A stretch of DNA of 57,013 bases from Nitrosomonas sp. (GCA_008015595.1 SSFW01000153.1:1-57013); one strand, 5' to 3'. Counted from the stretch's first letter, positions 46,121 to 55,834 are shown. Numbers and translations: made by a program. The notes: a model not told the origin generated them from the letters alone.

Positions 46121-46591
46121 ATGATGAAATACTTACTTTTGCTGATTTTAAGCTTTTGCACCGTTTCGCTTTATGCTCAAACAAATCCGAGCTTATCAAT
46201 GGCGCTTGCAAATAAAATGGTGCTAGCCGCAGCACAACAGTGTGAGAATGATGGATATAAAGTATCCGTTGCGGTTGTTGATAAAGGTGGCGTTATACTT
46301 GCTCAGGTTAGAATGGATGGAGCTGGTGTGCATACGATCGAGAGTAGATTTCGTAAAGCTTATACTTCTGCAAGTATGAGAATGTCAACACAAAAGCTAG
46401 CGCAAATTGCTGCAAAAGACCCTGAATTACAGGGATTGCATCGTTTGGGTAATAATATTCTTATTCTAGGAGGCGGGCTACCGATTACCCTTAATGGAGA
46501 AGTAATCGGTGGAATAGGTATTGGAGGAGCGCCTGGAACCCAGTTCGATGAAGCTTGTGCAGAAGCTGGTTTGAAGGTTTTTCGAAATTAA
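46121..46591 (+). CDS. Secreted GlcG/HbpS-like (DUF336) heme-binding protein
   Basis: 156 residues with a signal peptide (KYLLLLILSFCTVSLYA, cleavage near 20) before a GlcG/HbpS domain: SMALANKMVLAAAQQCE, VSVAVVDKGGVILAQVRMDG and NILILGGGLPITLNGEVIGG. Members bind heme or act in two-component sensing, or accompany glycolate genes. The ribosome-binding AGGAG lies five bases before the ATG. The exported version probably acts in the periplasm. Confidence 0.87.
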   Translation: MMKYLLLLILSFCTVSLYAQTNPSLSMALANKMVLAAAQQCENDGYKVSVAVVDKGGVILAQVRMDGAGVHTIESRFRKAYTSASMRMSTQKLAQIAAKDPELQGLHRLGNNILILGGGLPITLNGEVIGGIGIGGAPGTQFDEACAEAGLKVFRN

Positions 46592-46643
46592 CGTTATTTC
46601 TTGACTCGCGGCGAATAACTTTGGAGATCGTTAGCAATCTTTG

Positions 46644-46799
46644 TTATTTGAGCTTGGTTTCTTTATAAGTAACATGCTTCCTAGCAACAGGATCAAATTT
46701 TTTCATTTCTAATTTCTCGGGTTTCGTTTTCTTATTTTTTGTTGTTGTATAGAAATGTCCTGTTCCAGCAGAAGATTCTAATTTAATTTTTTCACGCAT
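46644..46799 (-). CDS. rpmG: 50S ribosomal protein L33
   Basis: Not in the ORF track. 51 residues, [20 protein letters not shown] then [18 protein letters not shown], the standard L33 sequence. No CxxC pairs, so this is the zinc-free (C-) type. It follows rpmB by 49 bases on the same strand, the canonical rpmB-rpmG operon. Confidence 0.96.
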   Translation of the reverse strand: MREKIKLESSAGTGHFYTTTKNKKTKPEKLEMKKFDPVARKHVTYKETKLK

Positions 46800-46848
46800 A
46801 TAATATTTTCCAGAAATTAATGAAATAGCTTGCTAATTTTAACCGTAA

Positions 46849-47085
46849 TTAGACATCAACCCCACGAGCCCTTATTTTTGCAAGTACAGCATCGATACCA
46901 TTTTTATCGATAGTCCGTAATCCCGCGTTGGTCAGGCGTAGTGTAACCCAGCGTTTTTCGCTTTCAACCCAGAAGCGACGTCGTTGTAAATTAGGCAAGA
47001 ATCGCCTTTTCGTTTTATTGTTTGCATGAGATACATGATGACCAGTCATCGGTTTCTTACCTGTAACTTCACATACACGAGCCAT
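46849..47085 (-). CDS. rpmB: 50S ribosomal protein L28
   Basis: 78 residues, [20 protein letters not shown] and [20 protein letters not shown], the conserved L28 sequence. First gene of rpmB-rpmG. The 144 bases upstream, to the GNAT gene, should hold the promoter. Confidence 0.97.
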   Translation of the reverse strand: MARVCEVTGKKPMTGHHVSHANNKTKRRFLPNLQRRRFWVESEKRWVTLRLTNAGLRTIDKNGIDAVLAKIRARGVDV

Positions 47086-47229
47086 TTTAAATCCTCAAAT
47101 TTTTCTATAATTTTTTATTGTATCCTAAATCAAAAGATTCACACAATCGGTTTAATTATCATAGTGTAGTGAGAATAATTAACTGAGACGGTTGATATTA
47201 AATCCTGATCAGATTATTTTTTAAATTAA

Positions 47230-47751
47230 TCAAGTCGTAGCGATACTCTTTTCTAAATAATCAATGGTTAAATTTATTCGTTTAGGAATGCCGATATTTG
47301 CTGGTAAATTTTCGACTTGGCCTGTTCGCCGATATCCCCTTCGCTCATAAAAAGCAATCAATTCAGTGCGCTGACTTACGACAATCATGAGTAGTTTTTT
47401 TGAATATAAGCGAGTTTTTGCGAAGATTTCTGCTTGTTTGAGTACATATGTACCTAATCCATTGCCTTGCAGAGATGGTTGAACAGCAAAGAAACCAAAC
47501 TGGGCATGATCATCCTTTTTAGTGATATGGATACACGATGCGAGTTGGTTTGATTGGTTAACTACAAAAAAATAGCTATTAGGTAACTTAATTGCTGCTT
47601 CAATCTCATTACGATCAGCTCGCTTACCCGAAATAATATCTACTTCAGTAGTCCAACCATCGGTTCCACGGTAAGCAGAATTCAATAATTCACAAATTGC
47701 CTGAGATTGATCTACGCTAGCGCTATCGAGCTTAAAATCAGAAAAATCCAT
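47230..47751 (-). CDS. GNAT-family N-acetyltransferase
   Basis: 173 residues from the ATG at 47751 (the ORF-track start is TTG). The acetyl-CoA motif A reads QPSLQGNGLGTYVLKQAE, preceded by FGFFAVQ and followed by FYERRGYRRTG (motif B). Substrate is unknown. It is 32 bases downstream of the second htrA-like gene on the same strand. Confidence 0.87.
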   Translation of the reverse strand: MDFSDFKLDSASVDQSQAICELLNSAYRGTDGWTTEVDIISGKRADRNEIEAAIKLPNSYFFVVNQSNQLASCIHITKKDDHAQFGFFAVQPSLQGNGLGTYVLKQAEIFAKTRLYSKKLLMIVVSQRTELIAFYERRGYRRTGQVENLPANIGIPKRINLTIDYLEKSIATT

Positions 47752-47783
47752 AATCGACCGCAATTGTATTATGAGAATATTAT

Positions 47784-48932
47784 TTAAACACCAGGTTGCA
47801 GCGTAATATGGACTTCTCGCGTTTGTTCATTTCGGAATACCGTAAGGGTTACGACATCTCCAACGTTAAAGTCATCAATTCTGGCAAGTAATTTTGAGAC
47901 AGATTCTACTTTCTTCCCATTAATAGCGATGATGATATCTTGCGGGGTAATATTACCTTCTATGCTAATAGCCGCGCCTTTTAACCCAGCTTTTTCAGCA
48001 GCGGATCCAGGCGCTACATTTAATACGACTACACCACGGATATTGAGTAATTGTACAATTCGATCATTAAAACGTTCATCGACACTGATACCAAGCGAGG
48101 GCCGAATATATTTCCCTTTATCAATGATCTGAGGAACAACTCGCATAATCGTATCTACGGGTACAGCAAATCCGATCCCGGCCGATGCGCCACTGGGACT
48201 ATAAATCGCAGTATTGATACCGATCAATCTACCGGCTGAGTCGAGAAGAGGGCCTCCCGAGTTACCCGGATTAATCGCAGCGTCGGTCTGGATTAAGTGT
48301 TCGATTGCCGTTCCATTATCACTTGCTAGGGAACGATCTAGCGCTGAAATGATACCTGTCGTTAAAGTCCAATCGAGTCCAAAGGGATTGCCGATTGCAA
48401 AAACTTTTTGCCCAACTTTGAGATTATGGCTAGTTCCTATTGGAATAGGGTTAGGACGCTTGAAGCCCACACCAATTTTTAGTACAGCAATATCATGTGC
48501 AGGGCTTACTCCAATGAGCGCTGCTTTATAATCGCGCCCATCCGCTAATTTGACCGTTGCTTCACTCGCACCTTGGATCACATGGAAATTTGTGACAATA
48601 TGACCTGCATCGTCCCAGAAGAAGCCAGAGCCATTGCCTCTTGGAACAGCAAATACATTGCGAGTCCAGATATCTCTTACTAATTTGGTTGTGGAGATGA
48701 ATACAACGGAATCACGGGATTGCTCAAATAATTCAATTGTAGTGCGTTCATCTAGAGCAAGATCTCCTCTTGCAGTTACTGTTCTGATTTCCCCCTTTTC
48801 TGGAACGAAGAGGGACTCAATGAGTGGCAAAGTGCGCCAAAGTAGCATTAGCGCTGCGATCGTTAGTGCGATGATTACCATACGGCGAGCAAACGGATCT
48901 GGTCGTTTTGGTGGCGTTAGATTGGAAAGCAT
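47784..48932 (-). CDS. Periplasmic serine protease, DegS/HtrA family (second copy)
   Basis: 382-residue paralogue of the 6712-7860 protein: an N-terminal anchor (MVIIALTIAALMLLWRTLP), a protease domain and one PDZ. The catalytic triad is visible in TNFHVIQGA (His), AHDIAVLKIG (Asp) and NPGNSGGPLLD (Ser). The PDZ carries IRPSLGISVDERF and ITPQDIIIAINGKKVES. It differs from the first copy in active-site flanks and in the PDZ loop, suggesting separate signals. It heads a minus-strand unit with the GNAT gene. Confidence 0.92.
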   Translation of the reverse strand: MLSNLTPPKRPDPFARRMVIIALTIAALMLLWRTLPLIESLFVPEKGEIRTVTARGDLALDERTTIELFEQSRDSVVFISTTKLVRDIWTRNVFAVPRGNGSGFFWDDAGHIVTNFHVIQGASEATVKLADGRDYKAALIGVSPAHDIAVLKIGVGFKRPNPIPIGTSHNLKVGQKVFAIGNPFGLDWTLTTGIISALDRSLASDNGTAIEHLIQTDAAINPGNSGGPLLDSAGRLIGINTAIYSPSGASAGIGFAVPVDTIMRVVPQIIDKGKYIRPSLGISVDERFNDRIVQLLNIRGVVVLNVAPGSAAEKAGLKGAAISIEGNITPQDIIIAINGKKVESVSKLLARIDDFNVGDVVTLTVFRNEQTREVHITLQPGV

Positions 48933-49051
48933 TTTGACTAAAAGTAAGTAGATACAAAAATTGGTTATGGAATGCTAATAATAAACCTTATGATCTAAAA
49001 CAAGATAGAATGTACCTCACTTTAGAATACGATTATTTAAATAAGTGATTT

Positions 49052-49537
49052 ATGGTAGGAAAACGCTATTTTAGAGAATTTATGAATTATTTGGTTTTTG
49101 TAATATTGGTGATGGTGCTTTCTTTTTCTGCTTTATCTTTTGCATCTAATGAGTCAGATAAAGAGAACGTTCTCGGATTATGGTTAACGAAGAAGAAAGA
49201 TGTTGTGGTACAAATCAAACACTGTGAAGAAAAGACTTTATGCGGGTATGTGTCTTGGATTAGTCCGGAAGAGATGAACGAGAAGAATGCTACGTTATGT
49301 GGAAGAAAGGTATTGTGGGGTGCACGCTTAGCAGATGATCAGCCGATAAGGTGGGTTGGTGGTGTTTTGTATAAAGCAGATGAGGATAAATACTACAGTG
49401 CTAACTTGCAATTAATTGATGCTGATACATTAGCACTTCGTGCTTATATTGGGGTGCCTTTATTGGGGAAAACCAAAAAACTTACCCGTACTTCAGAGAA
49501 AGTACACCCTTCGTGTATCGTTCCTAATCAACCATAA
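49052..49537 (+). CDS. DUF2147 secreted protein
   Basis: 161 residues with an N-terminal signal peptide (MNYLVFVILVMVLSFSALSFA from an internal ATG at 49082, which may be the true start). The mature part reads LGLWLTKKKDVVVQIKHCEE and LCGYVSWISPEEM, then VLWGARLADDQPIRWVGGVL and LIDADTLALRAYIGV. These are DUF2147 hallmarks (GLWxT...VxIxxC...LCGxxxW). The family is a lipocalin-like barrel of unknown role, frequent in Gram-negative envelopes. Two Cys may form a disulfide. Confidence 0.85.
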   Translation: MVGKRYFREFMNYLVFVILVMVLSFSALSFASNESDKENVLGLWLTKKKDVVVQIKHCEEKTLCGYVSWISPEEMNEKNATLCGRKVLWGARLADDQPIRWVGGVLYKADEDKYYSANLQLIDADTLALRAYIGVPLLGKTKKLTRTSEKVHPSCIVPNQP

Positions 49538-49605
49538 AATAGGTAGTAAGCGTCATGCTGCTTTGACATTAAAACAAAGGCAGACCTTGTTGATTCATGA
49601 AGAAA

Positions 49606-49890
49606 CTACCGCATTTTGATAGATTTTTTCAGATCTTTATATAACTCTGGATGTTGTGTTTTAAGCATTGCAGCGATCAGTATGTCATCTCTTTTAATTT
49701 TGAGTAAATCAATACGATCGATATGCACGAGTCTTACAAGTTCTCTGACGGCTTTTGGCATTTCTCTGCCACTTTCATAACGAGAACCACCACTCTGAGT
49801 AACGCCAACTTTACTCCAGAATTCTTGCTGATTCATATTTAGCTTTTGTCTCACTTCTCTTGGGTTTGGAATTTTCTTGAATAATTTCAT
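49606..49890 (-). CDS. XRE-family helix-turn-helix regulator
   Basis: 94 residues from the ATG at 49890 (the ORF-track start is TTG). The HTH reads REVRQKLNMNQQEFWSKVGV and TQSGGSRYESGREMPKAVRE (helix 2-turn-helix 3 with the SRYE recognition signature). The C-terminus is short and basic with no ligand domain. Targets unknown; it faces the DUF2147 gene convergently. Confidence 0.87.
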   Translation of the reverse strand: MKLFKKIPNPREVRQKLNMNQQEFWSKVGVTQSGGSRYESGREMPKAVRELVRLVHIDRIDLLKIKRDDILIAAMLKTQHPELYKDLKKSIKMR

Positions 49891-50077
49891 AATGTTTTCT
49901 CTCAATTGTCATCAAAGCGATTAGACTTAGAAATAATTTTTTTGTTCGAATTTCAGATAGATCAAAAAAATACTAACTCAGGGTGATATTCATTCAGAAT
50001 TAGTTTGATTTTTATCGGAGTATCTATATGGAATTTAAGCTTTATTTAAAAGGAATTTATACGTTATTTCTTTAAAT

Positions 50078-51028
50078 CTATTTAGTGTTTTTATGCAATT
50101 GAATTTGTTTTAATAAAAATCCTTTAACGTGTGAGATCTGTTCCTCGTTGACTAATAAGGGGGCATGTCCCACATTTGATATTTTAATTATTCTTGCTCT
50201 TGGACCACGAATTCTCATTTCTTCAGCAATTTGGGGAAGTAAAACATCTGATTTTTCACCGTGCAGTACCAAGGCAGGAATAGTTAACTGATCCCAGAAT
50301 GGCCATAAATCAATATCATGCTCAAAACTTTCATGAAAATTGATAGCAATACGGGGATCGTAACGAAATCCATACACGCCTTCAGAATATTTGCAGGCAC
50401 TATACAGTGTCAGATGGCGCCACTGATCTTTAGTTAACTCTCCAAATGGCGCTGAAATAACTCGGATATAGTTTTCTAGCTGATCGATATCAGTGAATTT
50501 AGGATCTTCACCAACATAGCGCTTAAAGCGGAGAATGGCATCAATGGGAATTCGAGGCCCTATGTCGCTCATTATAATCGATTTTATGGGAATAGGTAAA
50601 TCCTGGCCGGCAAGTATCATACCAATAAGCCCCCCCATTGATATGCCTACCCAGTTTAGATGAATGGGTTGCTGATACTGAGCTAGGATATGGGTCAGTA
50701 AGATTTTTATATCAGATAGGTAGATCGCTGGTTGATTGTATTCTTCTGCATTCGTAAGCCAATCACTTTGTCCGCGACCGACGATGTCAATGCAGATAAC
50801 TCTAAACTGGTCTTGTAAAGCTTTTGCAAGATAATCAAAATCCCGACCATTTCGAGTAAGTCCGTGAGCGCAGATAACAACCTGTGTATTTTCCGGATTT
50901 CCCCAATCAGTAAACGCGATATAGCGAACTGTCCGAGTATTATTATTTTTTTCAGAAATCGTATTAACAGCAATTCGATTAAAGCGCATAGATAAATCTT
51001 GAGTGGGTTCTAGTAATAACTGCTCCAT
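50078..51028 (-). CDS. Alpha/beta hydrolase
   Basis: 316 residues of the alpha/beta-hydrolase fold. The oxyanion HGLTRNG follows VVICA; the nucleophile elbow is WVGISMGGLIG (Ser), the acid is in GEKSDVL, and the catalytic His in ISNVGHAPLL. Its ATG overlaps the stop of the upstream CapK-like gene as TAATG, so it is part of the glycan operon. The substrate is unknown; esterase or thioesterase action on an activated intermediate of the neighbouring ligase is an attractive inference. Confidence 0.88.
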   Translation of the reverse strand: MEQLLLEPTQDLSMRFNRIAVNTISEKNNNTRTVRYIAFTDWGNPENTQVVICAHGLTRNGRDFDYLAKALQDQFRVICIDIVGRGQSDWLTNAEEYNQPAIYLSDIKILLTHILAQYQQPIHLNWVGISMGGLIGMILAGQDLPIPIKSIIMSDIGPRIPIDAILRFKRYVGEDPKFTDIDQLENYIRVISAPFGELTKDQWRHLTLYSACKYSEGVYGFRYDPRIAINFHESFEHDIDLWPFWDQLTIPALVLHGEKSDVLLPQIAEEMRIRGPRARIIKISNVGHAPLLVNEEQISHVKGFLLKQIQLHKNTK

Positions 51029-52401
51029 TAAGGTGGTATTACTTTACTGATGACGTAGCGAAATTTCCCAGATTTCTCTAAAGGAATTTCATTAACCTCT
51101 TCTATTTTAATCGTAATATCGTTGCCTAATCTTGTTTGAAATTCATTGGTAATTAACTTTATTGTTGCCCCATCTAGTGCAGATTTACTGACAATTAATA
51201 TACGTGTTAAATCGAGGTTTTCTTGTATTATCTTGAATGCATTAATTTCAGGAATCTTTCTTAATATATAAATCAAAGCAAGTCCATGCATCACGGTACC
51301 ATCTTGAGCAACAACAAAATCAGTGCTTCGCCCCTCGATTTCTTTTAATAGTGGCAGACCTCTCCCGCAGCTACATAACTGATCATCGAGTTTGCCAATA
51401 TCGCCAGTTCGGTAGCGTATGAATGGAAAGTCGCTACTTGCAAGGTGTGTAATGACGATTTCACCAGATTCACCACACGGTACAGGTGTTCCTTGATTAT
51501 CAAGGATCTCAACAATAACATCCTCAGCAGTAATATGCATACCACCTGCTGGGCATTCATGCGCAATAAATCCAGCATCGCGGCCCCCATAGCCATTGGC
51601 AACAGGGCAATTAAACGTTTTACTGATCTGCTGGCGCTGTTCATCGTACAAGCGCTCAGAAGTCACAAATGCAACTTTTATTCCAAGATCATTCATTAGC
51701 TCACCGGTTTTTTCAGCATAACGCGCGATAAAGGATAAGGCTGAGGGATAGCCAAAGAGCATTTTAGGCTGAAAAGAGCGAATCTCATCAAGGAAAATTT
51801 GTAATTTCTGATCTGACATTTCAAAAGCAGGCAGTAATTTGCTCCGAAATAATGAGTCTCGTAACGCGCGGATATTATCCTGGGTTCCCAATTCGATAGG
51901 AGATCCCCAAATCACGATCTCAGGATCACCGATATCAACATTCCACCATCGGGTAGCTCGCCATTTCGCTGCAACATCATGGCTTACCCGTTCTTTACCT
52001 AAATAAAAAATTAAGGGTTCTCCGCTAGATCCGCCTGTGTTTGATCGAACAAGTGATTGAGCATTAAGGGATTTTAATGATTCGATATTGGTCCTAATCG
52101 CTGCTTTATTTAAAAGTGGAAGCTTAGATAACGCTGCAAGCGATTCAAATTGCTCAGGTTCAATCGCTAGGTCACGCATTATTTTTTGATAGTAAGGAAC
52201 ATTTGCTTTTGCATGGATGAGCAGTCGTTTTAGTTTTGAGAGCTGAAGCTGTTCTATTTGGCTTTTATCCCACCATTGCGTGATTTCAAGTTCTCTTCTA
52301 ATCGAAACTGTATGATGGCGTTTGAAAAATTCATGAATCGGAAAACAAATATTTGCAATAAACCAAGTATATAAATGCTTATTGACAGGATTAGTCCTCA
52401 T
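51028..52401 (-). CDS. CapK-like phenylacetate-CoA ligase family adenylate-forming enzyme
   Basis: 457-residue member of the PaaK/CapK adenylate-forming branch: TGGSSGEPLIFYLG is the phosphate-binding motif and NGYGGRDAGFIAHEC the adenine region. FIRYRTGDIGKL is the ATP-binding Asp motif, with KSGKFRYVISKV carrying the C-terminal Lys. CapK relatives occur inside capsular and exopolysaccharide clusters with unknown substrates. It is flanked by two GT4-type glycosyltransferases and overlaps the hydrolase gene. Confidence 0.87.
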   Translation of the reverse strand: MRTNPVNKHLYTWFIANICFPIHEFFKRHHTVSIRRELEITQWWDKSQIEQLQLSKLKRLLIHAKANVPYYQKIMRDLAIEPEQFESLAALSKLPLLNKAAIRTNIESLKSLNAQSLVRSNTGGSSGEPLIFYLGKERVSHDVAAKWRATRWWNVDIGDPEIVIWGSPIELGTQDNIRALRDSLFRSKLLPAFEMSDQKLQIFLDEIRSFQPKMLFGYPSALSFIARYAEKTGELMNDLGIKVAFVTSERLYDEQRQQISKTFNCPVANGYGGRDAGFIAHECPAGGMHITAEDVIVEILDNQGTPVPCGESGEIVITHLASSDFPFIRYRTGDIGKLDDQLCSCGRGLPLLKEIEGRSTDFVVAQDGTVMHGLALIYILRKIPEINAFKIIQENLDLTRILIVSKSALDGATIKLITNEFQTRLGNDITIKIEEVNEIPLEKSGKFRYVISKVIPP

Positions 52402-52425
52402 ATAATTTACGGTTTCGTTATTAAA

Positions 52426-53511
52426 TTAGAACCGATGAGAGAGAGTACGCTCATATATTTCCATTAATTGAGTTCGCACATTCTTCCACGCATAGTGTTG
52501 TACCATTTCATATCCAGCCTCAGCCATTTTTCTGGATTTTTCTGGGTTAGTGAGAATGTGCTGGATGGCTTCTGCTATTTCTCCGGGATTTTTCGGTGGA
52601 ACCAGTAATGCAGTTTCATCATGTTTGACTAAGAATGGAATGCCGCCAACATTGGTGCTGACTACTGGTACTTTACAAGCGAGTGCCTCCAATATCGAGA
52701 TTGGCATGTTATCAATTAAACTCGTATTGATCATAACATCCGCTTGACGATACAAATCATTGATAGCAGTATTATCCACTCGACCGAGGAAAGTTACGGA
52801 GTCTACTAAATTAAGGTCATCTACAAGCTGCTCTAGCATCAGTTTCTCGGGGCCTGAGCCTGCTATCGATAGCTTCGCATTCGGAAAATTCTTTTTAACG
52901 ATAGAAAATGCGCGAATTGCTGTCGCATTATCATAAATTGATTCAAGGTTGCGCGTTAAAATGATATGGGGACTATTCTCAATTTTAGGTACGTTCCATT
53001 CTTGAGTCTGTGCAGCAAAGCGATCAAGATCGATGATATTGGGTACGATCGTTACATCAAATCCTTGCTGATTGAAAACATGCTTAAGAAATGCGGAAGG
53101 AACGATGATGGCGCTTACTCTTTTTAAGCTGGGCCTAACCCAAAAAATAGATTTATTAAGAAAGGCTTCAGCTTCTCCACCCCGGTAATTGATGATGACA
53201 GGCTTATTTCTCAGGTATGCGATCCAAATTACAGGTGCTGAAAACAGATGCCATGACCAACCTGAATTCGCCATCACATGAAAAATTTGAACAGAATGAG
53301 AGGCTTGCCATAGCTTGTACAAGTAAGGAATTAGTCGAAAGAAAGCGCGGATCCCTTTGAATTTTTCAATCCACTGGGGGTAATAGGGGGCATTGACTTG
53401 AATTAAGGTAACTTGAATATTTTCATCCGTTAGCAAATGAGCTAACTGCCTCGTTTGATTTGCCATTCCTCCGGATGGTGGTGGTAATGGACCAACCAGT
53501 CCGATATGCAT
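52426..53511 (-). CDS. Glycosyltransferase family 4 (GT-B)
   Basis: 361 residues. The ATG at 53511 gives MHIGLVGPLPPPSGGMANQT, a normal GT4 start with a Gly-rich loop; the ORF-track start is 31 codons into the neighbouring gene. The C-terminal donor-binding part has LSIAGSGPEKLMLEQLV, VTFLGRVDNTAINDLYRQAD and PISILEALACKVPVVSTNVG (EX7E). It starts one base after the stop of the upstream transferase gene, so the two are translationally linked. Sugar and acceptor unknown. Confidence 0.9.
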   Translation of the reverse strand: MHIGLVGPLPPPSGGMANQTRQLAHLLTDENIQVTLIQVNAPYYPQWIEKFKGIRAFFRLIPYLYKLWQASHSVQIFHVMANSGWSWHLFSAPVIWIAYLRNKPVIINYRGGEAEAFLNKSIFWVRPSLKRVSAIIVPSAFLKHVFNQQGFDVTIVPNIIDLDRFAAQTQEWNVPKIENSPHIILTRNLESIYDNATAIRAFSIVKKNFPNAKLSIAGSGPEKLMLEQLVDDLNLVDSVTFLGRVDNTAINDLYRQADVMINTSLIDNMPISILEALACKVPVVSTNVGGIPFLVKHDETALLVPPKNPGEIAEAIQHILTNPEKSRKMAEAGYEMVQHYAWKNVRTQLMEIYERTLSHRF

Positions 53512-53512
53512 T

Positions 53513-54742
53513 TTATAATGATTCAACGGTTTTACCTTGTTCGACGAGGAGCTGGTTATAAACGGTCTTATAACGTGCAACACTATTTTGCCAATTTCTT
53601 TCATTCTCTACGTAAGCACGTCCGGCTTGAATCAAGCTTTTCCAAAGATCAGGTGTATTAAATAAATAGATGATTTTTTTTGCAAGCGCGTCTGGATCGC
53701 CGGATTTAAATAAAAGACCTGTTTCGCCATCGCGAATTAATTCGCGGTGACCTCCTACGTCGGAAGCAATAAATAATTTACCTTGCGCCATTGCTTCAAG
53801 TGGTTTCAACGGAGTAACTAAGTCGGTTAATCGCATCGATAATCGCGGATAAACTAATACTTCGATTAGATCATAATATTTTTCTACTTGCTCATGGGGT
53901 ACTCGGCCTGTAAAGATAACTTTGTCTTGTATTTCAAGTGTTTGAGCCGTTTGTTTTAAGAAATTTTCTTGAGGTCCGCCGCCCACTAATAATAGTTGGA
54001 GATTGGGATATATAGGTAATAGGCTTGGTAACGATCGCAATAAGATCTCCAAACCTTCATACGCATAAAAGGAACCGATAAATCCGATGACGCGCTTATC
54101 CTGAAGACCCAAACGCTGCTTCAGTGATTGATCAATCGAGTGATTCATTGAAAACTGTGCGAGATCCACCGCATTGGGAATTGTTGTAACTTTATGCGCT
54201 TCAATTCCTCGTTCTACAATATCATTACGTAATCCTTCACATATCGTGGTAATGGCGTTAGCACGCTTTAATGCATAGGTTTCTAAGCCACGTGTCAAAC
54301 GATAACGTAGGCCCCCTGCGTTACTCGTACCATGATCAACTGCCGCATCTTCCCAGAATGCTCTAACCTCATAAACAACCGGAATACCTTTCTTATTGCC
54401 AACATATAAGGCTGGTATCGCATTTAATACCGGAGAGTGAGCATGCAATATATCGGGTTTGACGATATCTACTACTTCATTTAATCGTTGAGTAAGGCTT
54501 GTCATTACTGCTATCTGATTAATGATAGGCAATGTGTTGATAAAACGATTATTAACGGGTGTTCGATAAAAGTGGAAATTATCGATTACTTCTTCAAGCG
54601 AGTTTGTCAAACCTTGCTTAGTGCTGGTTAAATGAAACGTTTCCCATCCTAACGCGCGTTGCGCTTTCAGAATAGAGCGTGTTCGGAATGTATAACCGCT
54701 GTGTAATGGAATCGAATGATCAAGTATATGCAGGATACGCAT
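53513..54742 (-). CDS. Glycosyltransferase family 4, XrtA/PEP-CTERM-type
   Basis: 409 residues, GT-B fold. The N-terminus MRILHILDHSIPLHSGYTFR is characteristic of the exosortase-A/PEP-CTERM-associated glycosyltransferase group (TIGR04063-like). The donor part has LLLVGGGPQENFLKQ, VIFTGRVPHEQVEKYYD and PLEAMAQGKLFIASDVGG. First gene of a minus-strand run of four coupled genes. No exosortase gene lies within the window, so the link to PEP-CTERM sorting is inferred. Confidence 0.9.
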   Translation of the reverse strand: MRILHILDHSIPLHSGYTFRTRSILKAQRALGWETFHLTSTKQGLTNSLEEVIDNFHFYRTPVNNRFINTLPIINQIAVMTSLTQRLNEVVDIVKPDILHAHSPVLNAIPALYVGNKKGIPVVYEVRAFWEDAAVDHGTSNAGGLRYRLTRGLETYALKRANAITTICEGLRNDIVERGIEAHKVTTIPNAVDLAQFSMNHSIDQSLKQRLGLQDKRVIGFIGSFYAYEGLEILLRSLPSLLPIYPNLQLLLVGGGPQENFLKQTAQTLEIQDKVIFTGRVPHEQVEKYYDLIEVLVYPRLSMRLTDLVTPLKPLEAMAQGKLFIASDVGGHRELIRDGETGLLFKSGDPDALAKKIIYLFNTPDLWKSLIQAGRAYVENERNWQNSVARYKTVYNQLLVEQGKTVESL

Positions 54743-54923
54743 TATGTTTAGATAGCTAAATAAGCCAAACGAATAAAAATTACTTCATATCATAACTGTT
54801 TATTTTTCTTAACTGAGATGAAAATAGCAGTAGTTTTTTATATAACTAATGCAATATTGATTTGGGCTGATCGATAATTTGCAATATTAACGATTAGTCA
54901 GTGATTGGTAATGGCGAGATTTG

Positions 54924-55784
54924 TTAATTCGCTGCGTTGTTTTCATCTTTTTGTACGGCTTTTAAAATATGGTTAACATATTCGTGGATGCTATGGTCAG
55001 AAAAGTGGTCTATCCGGAATTTGCGAATGCCGCGTAGGAATCCATGCCAGCGATCTAATCGTTTGGATGCGTAATCGAGTGTTCGTAAAAGACCGTTACG
55101 GTTTAGGTACATTTCAATGCCGATATGACGATAACCCAGCCATATCGGGGGGACTCTTGTCACAATATCATTATTATTGACCCAGCGATAATGCTTTAGC
55201 TTGACAAAGTTGACATACCGTTTATTCCCGACGCGAGGGCTGCCAAATGTATAGAGTTCAGCCGGATTAGCGCATTTGTTTGAAACATGGCATCGATAGG
55301 CGCACACGGTTGCCATAGCTGCGCCTAATGAATGGCCAGTAAACCACAACGTTTTGCCTAAATCGATTAGATGCTTTTCCATCATGGGCCAGAGATCATC
55401 CGCTTCTTGTTTAAAACCTCGGTGAACGCGTCCCGCTGTTTCTGCTAATACGGTTCCTAAGTTAGCATCTGCATGGATATCGTTCCACTCATTGGGCTCT
55501 GTTCCTCGACAAACGATTACGGCATCGTGGTCATTTTCGAAGAAAAAACCTTGGGCGCCATCATAATCAAAAAAAATACTCACTGGGAAACCAATCAAAT
55601 TGACAGCACGTTCTGCTTCATTAGAATCGTTATAAGCGATCATCGATAATTCAGCAAATAACAATGATTTGCGAAGTAATGATAGATTTGAGATGGGTTC
55701 ATTGACGCGGGAATGAAAGATTAAAGGTAATTCGTTAGGATCTTGTATCAATTGTGTTGATAGATTATTTCTACTTTCTGGCAT
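54924..55784 (-). CDS. Class 3 lipase family protein
   Basis: 286 residues of the Lipase_3 fold. The nucleophile motif is WFTGHSLGAAMATVCAY (GHSLG). It continues ELYTFGSPRVGNKRYVNFVK, then VNNNDIVTRVPP (catalytic Asp) and FSDHSIHEYVNHI (His). No signal peptide is seen. It resembles bacterial and fungal triacylglycerol lipases, but substrate is not established. It is divergent from the DUF1499 gene with 50 bases between. Confidence 0.9.
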   Translation of the reverse strand: MPESRNNLSTQLIQDPNELPLIFHSRVNEPISNLSLLRKSLLFAELSMIAYNDSNEAERAVNLIGFPVSIFFDYDGAQGFFFENDHDAVIVCRGTEPNEWNDIHADANLGTVLAETAGRVHRGFKQEADDLWPMMEKHLIDLGKTLWFTGHSLGAAMATVCAYRCHVSNKCANPAELYTFGSPRVGNKRYVNFVKLKHYRWVNNNDIVTRVPPIWLGYRHIGIEMYLNRNGLLRTLDYASKRLDRWHGFLRGIRKFRIDHFSDHSIHEYVNHILKAVQKDENNAAN

Positions 55785-55834
55785 AACGTTTCTTGGTTGT
55801 ATTTTTAATTTTAAATTAATAGGATTTTCCTAAC

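Noticed and set aside
48634-48951. 105-residue ORF opposite the second htrA-like gene
   Set aside because: Antisense shadow; composition follows the complement of the anchored N-terminus.
50028-50075. 15-codon ORF MEFKLYLKGIYTLFL upstream of the HTH gene
   Set aside because: Has a CGGAG-like ribosome-binding site but is too short and lacks conservation evidence; could be chance in A+T-rich DNA.
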